Part shown: positions 56,471 through 64,000 of the stretch, in pieces | Position numbering within the stretch: the stretch's first letter is position 1 | Layout of the letters: the number at the start of each line of letters is the position of its first letter | Assembly (NCBI RefSeq): GCF_048569485.1 | Contig: NC_134355.1 | Coordinates: forward strand, 498,196,133 to 498,260,132 | Length of the DNA stretch: 64,000 nucleotides | Origin: Anomaloglossus baeobatrachus | Lineage: Eukaryota; Chordata; Amphibia; Anura; Aromobatidae | Direction: 5' to 3' | Notes under the pieces: generated by a model | Database searches by the model: none | What the model saw: only the letters and a program-made list of their open reading frames with translations | What the model was told of the DNA's origin: nothing | Translations under genes and position numbers: made by a program

Positions 56471-56858
56471 GTCCGTGTCAAGGTCTCCTGGTGCTTCGCT
56501 GGTCCCATGCTCTTGGGCCACATAGCGCTGGTCTTTGAGATCATCCTCCACCAAGGCACAGATTAGCATCTCTTTTGTCTTGTTGGACCCATCGAGGCCT
56601 CGCTCCTCACATATTTTGATCAGCACTGCTTTCTCATGCTTCTTATAAGCAGCTGCCATTCTAGCAGTCATTGCCAAATAAAAGATAGGATAGAAAAACA
56701 AGAGAGAAGGGAGGGGGTAACTGCTACACGTACAGTATTGTTCCAGGTATATTTAAACACTGAGTTTGATCCTCAAAACTTTTGCAAGTTTTTAGCGAAA
56801 GGGATGATTGCTCAAACCAGATCACTAATGCTCTATATCCCACCGCTTGCCACAAATT
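56471..56858 (-). pseudogene. Start of gag and leader of the Gmr1-like fossil
   Basis: The N-terminal gag segment (MAAAYKKHEKAVLIKICEER, then LDGSNKTKEMLICALVEDDL) resembles the SAP-like start common in this group. The leader lies between it and the 5' LTR at 56859; the primer-binding site would be at its outer edge (TGGCAAGCGGTGGGAT), but the tRNA was not identified. Confidence 0.6.
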
Positions 56859-57648
56859 TGTCATGAACAGCCGGGGGAGTCACTCATTTATCCTGCAGCT
56901 GTTCGCTTTTTTTTCACAACCACGACTACTCTCCAGCTCCCCTCTTGCCGGCAGGCCACTTTTAGTACTGCAGGACAATGAATAGAATGAGGCTGCTGAG
57001 CTAATAATGCCAAATATTGGAGGTCTCACAGCAAGGGTAAACGTATATAATCACCGATTCCCGCTAATGGAATATATGAATACCTCGGTACCCTTAATGA
57101 TAGCACTCCAATAATTCTATGCAATTATAATTACGCTGTCACCACCCAGACTTTCTACAGGTAGCTGGGGACTCGTTTCAGATAGCATAAGACCCTTCGG
57201 GTTTTTGGATTCCTATATCAAGCATGAGGAAAGAAGCTATTCAATTTTATATATTTAATCCAAAATAGAAGGCAGTGTTTATAAAAATATACAAGAATTT
57301 ACAAAAGGGAACAATATAAACACAGTATAGACAGTTACATAAAAAAAAAGGTATAAACGTGAAACTTACTAAACTTGTACCATAGATTTGACGTCTAAAT
57401 TTAGGGAAGGAAGGTCTCCAAGAGAAGAATATGGTAGAAAAATGGCCAGCATCACCACTTACTGATGCCTTCCAGTAATGAACCTCCCATCAAGGAGCTA
57501 TTCGCTCTTATGCCCTTAGGTAACCCCCCTCTCTGTGACCTCATTTTACAGTCTCTTGTGGGCTGTGCCGAGATTTTCACAAAGTTCTTTAATTCTAGCT
57601 TTTCACATATCTTTGCCCCTGGGCCACACAGGTGAAAGATATTAGCGT
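56859..57648 (-). repeat. 5' LTR of the Gmr1-like fossil, incomplete
   Basis: Aligns with 48053-48850 at roughly 95-96% by eye. About 370 bp of the outer side is absent; after GATATTAGCGT the sequence is unrelated. Confidence 0.8.
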
Positions 57649-58067
57649 AGTTGAGTAAAGTATCGTTTGAAATTAACTTGTGGTCTCCTTGTGGAAATGA
57701 CTCATTTTGTTCTGGACAGTTGATTTCAGCAGTAACATGTGGCCTGTACAGGCAAATGGCCCACACTACACAAGTCCACACAATGAGCAAGGACAAACTT
57801 TTTCATGTTACTTGCCAGGATGTCCGAAGTAAGTCCCTTGCCCATGACTTCCACCTTGTGGTACTCTACTTAACCATTGTGTAGGATGTGATGCACACCT
57901 AATGCAGCATATGTGTGGATCCCAACTCTTGTCCTGATCTCCTTTTCTGAATCCAAGTTGTAGGCTTTCGTAATCAATGTAGTCAAGTATCGCCTTTGTG
58001 ACACAAAAGTGACTTCTCTGCAATTGTAGCAAAAACTATCTGCTTTGTTAATGCAAGAATGGGCCAT
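57649..58067 (-). pseudogene. Fragment of an uncharacterised Cys-rich protein family
   Basis: Minus-strand frames give MAHSCINKADSFCYNCREVT, and in a second frame KGDQDKSWDPHICCIRCASH. Together these resemble the FCYICG...GDQDKSWAPHICC N-terminal pattern of a widespread uncharacterised animal protein family, often found in multicopy and possibly transposon-linked. A frameshift separates them and the rest is unclear. Function unknown; no intron or exon structure could be tested. Confidence 0.4.
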
Positions 58068-58469
58068 ATCTGAAAAACATATATAAACATGACAATATGC
58101 TTGAAAGGTGTCTTAAGTATCCAGGCTTTTGTTTCACCTTTCAAAAACTGTAATCTTCTTCTGGCGATGTCATTTTACAAGGTGTTTAACTGCATAAGTA
58201 TTGCTTATAATCAATATTGAATAAATCTAAATGTTTACCAAATGTTAGTAGTTTTTTTATTATTTACATATCCTTAACAAGTCGATCAACCATTAAATTT
58301 CCATACTTACAATATTTTTCATTCTTGATGTTGAAACTTTAATGTGGAGGAGTATTTGTCATAGCAATTACATGTTTAGCTAACTTATATGCACATATTT
58401 ATGGGAAAAATTAAGCAATCTTTGAGAAATATACATCTGCATGTATCTGCACAATTTTAGGGTAGTTTC
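58068..58469. other. AT-rich spacer, nothing recognised
   Basis: No reading frame or repeat family recognised. Confidence 0.3.
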
Positions 58470-58900
58470 TAGAGTTGAGTAGATCTGGTAAGAATTGATT
58501 TGATCAAATCGTCGAATGTTGCAAAAAAGTGTGATTTGCTGCAAAGTTGTTTACCATAAATTGAATGTGCTTTAGTATTTATTTTTTAGTGCCTCTCTAG
58601 ACATAATAAAAACATCATAATAAATACCCAGTTTACCATTCACCTGGCCAGTTCCCGAAGACTGCCATCTTGTCCTCAACACCTCTCCTTTTTCCCTTCA
58701 CTCATTGTGTGAATTCTCTTCCACTGTCTTTACTACAGGCTAGGGTTTTTAGGTTCACTGACCTCTCAGATATAACTAGGCATGCACAACAGGTATTCAC
58801 TTGAGCGCCATATCAGAACATCATAATGTCACAACATACAGCATGCAATGATTTCAATCAAAAGAATACTGGACCAGAAGACAGTGCCTAAACTAAAGGA
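58470..58900 (+). mobile_element. 5' end of an old hAT-like element
   Basis: Starts TAGAGTTGAGTAGATCTGG, sharing the TAGAGTTGAG terminus of the hAT copies. It then has GATTTGATCAAATCGTCGAA, different from the GTTCG-rich subterminus of hAT-C/D, so another subfamily. No matching right end was found. Confidence 0.35.
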
Positions 58901-59063
58901 CCAGGGAATGTGAACAATTGAAAAAGGAGAAAAGAAGACACATCAAGGAATGAATGATGGCCGAAGGGGATGGTGGAACATGTGATTTTAGAAGTTAGTA
59001 TGTTTGTTTGTTTTTTTACAAGTAAAATATATCTTTGTACCGTGTTAGCCAGTAGAGATAAAA

Positions 59064-59260
59064 AAAATTGTTTAAAAGAACAGAGAGTCCTCAGTGGTTG
59101 ATACCTTTTAATGGCTAACTGAAAAGATGGTAATAATTGCAAAAAGATGCGGTACATTCTGGTATCCTCCATTTTGATACAAAATTATTATTACCATCTT
59201 TTCAGTTAGCCATTAAAAGGTATCAACCACTGAGGACTCTCTGTTCTTTTAAACAATTTT
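59064..59260. repeat. Long inverted repeat (two ~74-bp arms, 49-bp spacer)
   Basis: Arms 59064-59137 and 59187-59260 are near-perfect reverse complements (AAAAGAACAGAGAGTCCTCA, GTGGTTGATACCTTTTAATG on the left arm). Left of it is ATATATCTTTGTACCGTGTT, AGCCAGTAGAGATA, a motif I associate with fish and frog retroposons. A twin-priming retroinsertion or a foldback element would explain it. Confidence 0.8.
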
Positions 59261-59269
59261 GTTTTTTTA

Positions 59270-60065
59270 ATCATTTAGCTTGCCTATGGTTCAGTAATGA
59301 GGTGAGAGCAGATGTTAACCATTTGCTGAATTCATGCAATGAAAATGGCAAAAAATATCTGTCTTCTGGACAATACTGAATACTAAATCTTTAGTATTTT
59401 CTAAAAATATCTAATTTTTAGAAATAAGACAGTGTGTAAACTAATGAAAGAAGCCAAATTCTATTAAGCTCTAAATGTTCATAACATGCGGATATTCCTA
59501 TTTATTGTGTCCATTGTCAGTAAATATGTCGCATGATTCATCAAAGTCCATTATGTTTTAAAGTAACTAATCTGACCTTAACTTCCATTGATCGTAAAAG
59601 AATGATTGCATTAAACCTCAGCAGAATCTGATGAATCATCTCTAATTAATTTATTTTGTATAGCCAGTTTGAAAAAGGAAACAAAATATAGAAATTAAAT
59701 TTGTTTATTGATTGTCGAACATGGAATAACATTAACATGAATCCATATCACTAGAATTTGTTTTAGACAATGAGCAATGTTTCATACATTTAAAAATTGA
59801 ATTGATTACTTAGTAATAATGAATTGATGTTTCGAGTGGAAAAGGGAGAGATTCAGCACATACACTATCTTATTTCAATGGAGTATTTTCATTTTCTATT
59901 TAGAAATATCTGTTTGTTTTTTATTTTAGAAATGAACAGCAAAATTGCAATTATTTTGCACTTTAACACAATGCATATGTGTTAATTAACATTACACATA
60001 GTCATATAGTAAGGAATACCATGTGTATCTATGTCCACAGCTGTAATGAATATAGATCTATACAG
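59270..60065. other. AT-rich spacer, nothing recognised
   Basis: No convincing reading frame, RNA gene or repeat family was seen. Confidence 0.3.
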
Positions 60066-60069
60066 GATA

Positions 60070-60389
60070 TGTTATTAAATATTATTACTATTATTATTAT
60101 TATTACTATTATTATCATAGCACCATTTGTTCCATGACGCTTTACATGTGAAAAGATGTATACATAATAGAGACAAGTACAATAATCAAACAATACAAGG
60201 CACAGACAGGTACGGGAGGAGAGAGAGAGGCTCACAGTCTACAAGGGATGGGTGAGGATACAGTAGATGAGGGTGTACATGGTCATATGGCACTATGAAG
60301 GACTGAGGGTTTATGCAGGCTATAGGCTTGGCGGAAGAGGTGGGTCTTCAGGTTCTTTTTGAAGCTTTTCAAGGTAGGCAAGAATCTTA
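60070..60389 (-). mobile_element. L2-like LINE, 3' end with (ATT)n tail
   Basis: Reverse complement matches the LINE end at 44940-45240: CTTCAAAAAGAACCTGAAGA, CCCACCTCTTCCGCCAAGCC, CTTGTATTGTTTGATTATTG and CATGTAAAGCGTCATGGAAC, with a TATTATTATTACTATT microsatellite at the 3' end. The rest of the same copy continues at 62046-62079 and 63192-63580, split by a Tc1 and a solo LTR. Confidence 0.75.
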
Positions 60390-60391
60390 TA

Positions 60392-62043
60392 CAGTCAGGG
60401 CCAGAAATATTTGGACAGTGACACAAGTTTTGTTATTTTAGCTGTTTACAAAAACATGTTCAGAAATACAATTATATATATAATATGGGCTGAAAGTGCA
60501 CACTCCCAGCTGCAATATGAGAGTTTTCACATCCAAATCGGAGAAAGGGTTTAGGAATCATAGCTCTGTAATGCATAGCCTCCTCTTTTTCAGGGGACCA
60601 AAAGTATTTGGACAAGGGACTGTAAGGGCTGCAATTAACTCTGAAGGCATCTCCCTCGTTAACCTGTAATCAATGAAGTAGTTAAAAGGTGTGAGGTTGA
60701 TTACAGGTGTGTGGTTTTGCATTTGGAAGCTATTGCTGTGACCAGACAACATGCGGTTTAAGAAACTCTCAATTGAGGTGAAGCAGAACATCCTGAGGCT
60801 GAAAAAAAAGAAAAAATCCATCAGAGAGATAGCAGACATGCTTGGAGTAGCAAAATCCACAGTCGGGTACATTCTGAGAAAAAAGGAATTGACTGGTGAG
60901 CTTGGGAACTCAAAAAGGCCTGGGCGTCCACGGATGACAACAGTGGTGGATGATCGCCGCATACTTTCTTTGGTGAAGAAGAACCCGTTCACAACATCAA
61001 CTGAAGTCCAGAACACTCCCAGTGAAGTAGGTGTATCTGTCTCTAAGTCAACAGTAAAGAGAAGACTCCATGAAAGTAAATACAAAGGGTTCACATCTAG
61101 ATGCAAACCATTCATCAATTCCAAAAATAGACAGGCCAGAGTTAAATTTGCTGAAAAACACCTCATAAAGCCAGCTCAGTTCTGGAAAAGTATTCTATGG
61201 ACATATGAGACAAAGACCAACTTGTACCAGAATGATGGGAAGAAAAAAGTTTGGAGAAGAAAGGGAACGGCACATGATCCAAGGCACACCACATCCTCTG
61301 TAAAACATGGTGGAGGCAACGTGATGGCATGGACATGCATGGCTTTCAATGGCACTGGGTCACTTGTGTTTATTGATGACATAACAGCAGACAAGAGTAG
61401 CCGGATAAATTCTGAAGTGTACAGGGATATACTTTCAGCCCATATTCAGCCAAATGCCGCAAAGTTGATCGGACGGCCCTTCATAGTACAGATGGACAAT
61501 GATCCCAAGCATACAGCCAAAGCTACCCAGGAGTTCATGAGTGCAAAAAAGTGGAACATTCTGCAATGGCCAAGTCAATCACCAGATCTTAACCCAATTG
61601 AGCATGCATTTCACTTGCTGAAATCCAGACTTAAGACGGAAAGACCCACAAACAAGCAAGACCTGAAGGCTGCGGCTGTAAAGACCTGGCAAAGCATTAA
61701 GAAGGAGGAAACCCAGCGTTTGGTGATGTCCATGGGTTCCAGACTTAAGGCAGTGATTGCCTCCAAAGGATTCGCAACGAAATATTGAAAATAAAAATAT
61801 TTTGTTTGGGTTTGGTTTATTTGTCCAATTACTTTTGACCTCCTAAAATGTGGAGTGTTTGTAAAGAAATGTGTACAATTCCTACAATTTCTATCAGATA
61901 TTTTTGTTCAAACCTTCAAATTAAACGTTACAATCTGCACTTGAATTCTGTTGTAGAGGTTTCATTTCAAATCCAATGTGGTGGCATGCAGAGCCCAACT
62001 GGCAAAAATTGTGTCACTGTCCAAATATTTCTGGACCTAACTG
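60392..62043 (+). mobile_element. Tc1/mariner element, 1652 bp, nearly whole, TSD TA
   Basis: Ends CAGTCAGGGCCAGAAATATT and, at the right, the reverse complement of CAGTTAGGTCCAGAAATATT. TA at 60390-60391 and 62044-62045. Contains one full-length transposase frame (60751-61788). Inserted in an L2-like LINE. The terminal repeats differ at few positions, suggesting a fairly young copy. Confidence 0.9.
60751..61788 (+). CDS. Tc1/mariner transposase, full-length frame with altered first catalytic residue
   Basis: 345 residues, the normal Tc1 length. N-terminal paired-like DNA-binding region: first helix-turn-helix ~6-45, GRPR-type hook at 55-61 (KRPGRPR), second helix-turn-helix ~62-110. Catalytic domain ~130-345 with Asp249 (VQMDNDPKHT) and Glu284 (SPDLNPIEH) at DD34E spacing. 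The first Asp, expected in WTDET, is Tyr152 (LWTYETKTNL; GAT to TAT), so the enzyme should be catalytically dead although it may still bind the ends. The start ATG is the first in frame after the inverted repeat and gives a canonical N-terminus (MRFKKLSIEVKQNILRLKK). It is a transposon gene, not a host gene. Confidence 0.85.
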   Translation: MRFKKLSIEVKQNILRLKKKKKSIREIADMLGVAKSTVGYILRKKELTGELGNSKRPGRPRMTTVVDDRRILSLVKKNPFTTSTEVQNTPSEVGVSVSKSTVKRRLHESKYKGFTSRCKPFINSKNRQARVKFAEKHLIKPAQFWKSILWTYETKTNLYQNDGKKKVWRRKGTAHDPRHTTSSVKHGGGNVMAWTCMAFNGTGSLVFIDDITADKSSRINSEVYRDILSAHIQPNAAKLIGRPFIVQMDNDPKHTAKATQEFMSAKKWNILQWPSQSPDLNPIEHAFHLLKSRLKTERPTNKQDLKAAAVKTWQSIKKEETQRLVMSMGSRLKAVIASKGFATKY

Positions 62044-62045
62044 TA

Positions 62046-62079
62046 TGTTGTAGCAAAAAGTTCCAGAGTATGAAGGATG
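62046..62079 (-). mobile_element. 34-bp piece of the L2-like LINE between two insertions
   Basis: Reverse complement CTTCATACTCTGGAAC, then TTTTTGCTACAACATAC, matches CCTTCCCCATACTCTGGAATG... of the LINE at 44898. It joins the pieces at 60070 and 63192. Confidence 0.65.
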
Positions 62080-63191
62080 TGGTTCGCCCACCCCAGGGCC
62101 TTAGGTCACTCAATGTCGGGCCGGACTAGTCCGTGGTAGTTAGCGGTGGCGGGGCCCGATTTTGTGACCCTGGTGGAGTCAGTTAATGTGGCGATATTGG
62201 GGTGATGATGGTGTTAAAGTTTATATAAGATTCGTGACGCCACCTGTGGTAATTTGTAGCTATGGAGCCGCAGCTGCTGGAAGGGACCTTGGGGGCTGAT
62301 GTTATGGCAGCTAAGGCGTTTCTTGCTCTCCACAGGTAGAGCGGGTACCCCGGGGCAACCTTTGGTGCTTGGTAAAGTCTATGGTGTTTGTGGACGAAGT
62401 GCAGGGCTGACAGGGCAGTGGAAAGGAACAGACACAGACAGTAATTTCCTTTTACCTTCTCCTTCACTTGTCCAACCAGTGAAGTCCAGAGAGCCTGTTA
62501 CAGGGGGTAATGGCGATCCAGTGGCCTGGAAGCAGTCGGGAATCTCACACAGGCCAGGTGAGTAATGAGGTCTGCTCCCTACGCTCTGTTTGTGTAAACG
62601 GGTTCCCACTGTTTCAGTATACTGAGACCCGTTCTGCTGCTCTCTGAGGTAATTTGTTACCTCCCCCGTATAGCGGGCTGCGTGGACTGTCAAAGGTGCC
62701 ATTCTTTCTATCTGAGTTCCTAGCCCTGGCTTTGCAGCTGCACTTCCGGGTGTGGGGTGGACAGAGACCTGCAGTCCGGTACTCGAGTACTCGAGTGGCC
62801 CTGAACTCCGATATTCATATTCTTTAGCTATGACGTTGGGGTGAGCTGGCTGCGCTCCACTCCCAATGTTCTTCTCCTCTTTGCCTCTTTGTGGATGTGC
62901 TTTCCTGGGCTGAGCGTTCAGGCCCAGCTCCCAGCTCACACACCACACTACTCGAGTTCCTCTCTCTCAGAACTCTCCTCACAAACTAACTAACTCCTCC
63001 CCCAGGTCAGGGCTTAAGGAAAGCTCCCTGGAACTCCAGGTTTAGAGCTCCCTCTGCTGGCTTGGGAGAGAAACTGCGTTGAATGATGGTACTTACTGGC
63101 CAATGGATTTCCCCAGCTACCTCCAGGCTCAGCATTAACCCTTTTGAGGAGGGCAACACTGCTGTGGCAACCAGACTGCTGGGGCGCCACA
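62080..63191 (-). mobile_element. Solo LTR of a Gypsy family, TSD GATG
   Basis: A 1112-bp LTR reading TGTGGCGCCCC...GGGCGAACCA on the minus strand, flanked by GATG at 62076-62079 and 63192-63195. Same family as the LTR at 41888-43107. No internal part remains, the usual outcome of LTR-LTR recombination. Fossil. Confidence 0.85.
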
Positions 63192-63580
63192 GATGCATGG
63201 GAGAAATCTTGGATGCGATTGTGGGAAGAGGAGATGCAAAGAGAATAGAGAAGGATATCTTGTGAGAATTGGAGATTACAAGCAGATAGGTACCAGGAGA
63301 CTAGGTCACAGATGTATGGAGGAGACAGGTTGTGGATGGCTTTGTAAGTCATGGGGAGTGTTTTGAACTGGAGTCGTTGAGCAATGGGAAGCCAGTGAAG
63401 GAATTGGCAACGAGGAGAGATTGAGGAGTACTGGGGGGACAGATGGATTAGTCGGGCAATATAGTTTAGCATGGATAGAAGGGTTTGTGAGAATATTTAA
63501 AGGGAGGTCACAGAGTAGGAGGTTACAGTAGTCCAGGCGGGAGATAATAAGTGCATGCACTACTGTTTTTGACGTTTCAT
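63192..63580 (-). mobile_element. L2-like LINE, reverse-transcriptase C-terminal part
   Basis: Minus-strand reading gives ALIISRLDYCNLLLCDLPLN, then LHWLPIAQRLQFKTLPMTYK, AIHNLSPPYICDLVSWYLSA and SSSHNRIQDFSHAS, closely matching the copy at 44515. It is cut by the solo LTR at 63191 and continues at 62046-62079 and 60070-60389. Confidence 0.8.
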
Positions 63581-64000
63581 CGGAAAGGAATGAACAATTC
63601 CAGGAAATATTTTTAAGTTGAGGGCATCTTATTACACTAATAATTCCAAATCATAACAAATATTGATAATAAAACATGAAGACTTTATGGCATTTTCCAT
63701 CCAGGTGCACAGGTATTTATTATGAAAGAATATTGATCCATAGCTGTTTATCTTATTTAGAGATAGATTTGTGGCTTAAAGCCAATATTGCTTGTGGTTT
63801 TAATGGAAATATTAATATCAAAGTGGCAAAAAATTGTGGTTTAAATAAAAAAAGTGTTTTCCTTTGAATGTCACTGATATCGATAAAACACAACTCACTT
63901 AACATGTTCTATTTCTATTTCACTAAAGTATTGTCATTCACGGAGTAGGAGATGTCCATATATAATGCGTGACACACACGAGCAAACCAACTACAAAAAG
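63581..64000. other. AT-rich spacer, nothing recognised
   Basis: No convincing reading frame, RNA gene or repeat family was seen up to the window end. Confidence 0.3.

Larger units (their letters stand above)
48053..57648 (-). mobile_element. Gmr1-like Gypsy fossil, both LTRs partly present
   Basis: Minus-strand retrotransposon. Parts in reading order: 5' LTR (56859-57648, incomplete at its outer side), leader, gag start (about 56490-56655), a satellite insert (53994-56456), gag remainder with a SCAN-like region and zinc knuckle (52848-53909), protease region (about 52600-52850), integrase (50837-51986), reverse transcriptase (49789-50624), RNase H (49205-49588), polypurine tract (49217-49229), 3' LTR (48053-49216). 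Integrase before reverse transcriptase is the Gmr1 order. The LTRs differ by roughly 4-5% by eye, so an age of some tens of millions of years is plausible. Broken, with perhaps ten breaks. Confidence 0.85.

Noticed and set aside
54215-56566. Repeated 62- and 83-residue frames in the 443-bp units
   Set aside because: They recur only because the satellite unit recurs; no domain, signal peptide or codon bias supports coding.
57452-57796. 114-residue frame with a signal-peptide-like start (MSLLIVWTCVVWAICLY)
   Set aside because: Two thirds of it lie in the LTR of the Gmr1-like fossil, and no family match was recognised; likely chance.
1-64000. tRNA, rRNA or conserved host genes
   Set aside because: None could be recognised on either strand by reading; a covariance-model scan would be needed to exclude short RNA genes.

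Overview
The window looks like intergenic DNA from a large, repeat-rich frog genome. No host protein-coding gene could be supported. The case for an anuran, probably of the hyloid type (inference), rests on recognising several very common frog repeats. These are the 'ttaaccccttta...' repeat split across 39.4-43.9 kb, the ATT-tailed L2-like LINE ends at 45.2 and 60.1 kb, CR1-like LINE ends, Tc1 elements, Harbinger MITEs and Gypsy relatives. Almost every stretch is a transposon, often inside another transposon.

Layout. 0-6.4 kb: the 3' end of a rearranged hAT element (hAT-A), a Gypsy fossil it landed in, the 3' end of a second hAT (hAT-B), then older hAT-derived repeats. 6.4-15.0 kb: hAT-C, with a CCAAT/TATA promoter, a 130-bp tandem array, a broken BED-finger transposase and 3' repeats. 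A Harbinger MITE and a Penelope-like insert with a hammerhead motif interrupt it. 15-19.8 kb: CR1-like LINE ends, a decayed Tc1 split by a Harbinger MITE, and a palindromic hAT MITE. 19.8-38.2 kb: an 18.4-kb hAT (hAT-D) with a perfect 8-bp target duplication. It holds a 7.65-kb satellite with higher-order structure, two transposase-derived copies in reverse orientation and nine exact 220-bp repeats. 38.2-48 kb: frog repeats, a Gypsy fossil, a small hammerhead-like Penelope-type insert, an L2-like LINE end, and a hAT non-autonomous element inside a Tc1. 48.1-57.6 kb: a Gmr1-like Gypsy fossil whose gag region holds a 2.5-kb satellite block. 57.6-64 kb: a small pseudogene fragment, a long hairpin, and an L2-like LINE split by a nearly whole Tc1 and a solo LTR.

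How the parts relate. The four hAT copies share the same ends (TAGAGWTGAGCG), the same 5' leader with promoter, 130-138-bp repeats upstream of the transposase and about 220-bp repeats downstream. The family therefore carries two tandem-repeat seeds inside itself. In hAT-D the 5' seed has grown to about 56 units, yet the matching target duplication implies that the element ends were mobilised as one 18-kb unit or that the array grew after insertion. That satellite-carrying giant hAT is the most unusual structure in the window. Ages and activity are inferred by eye from decay; no alignment or database search was run.
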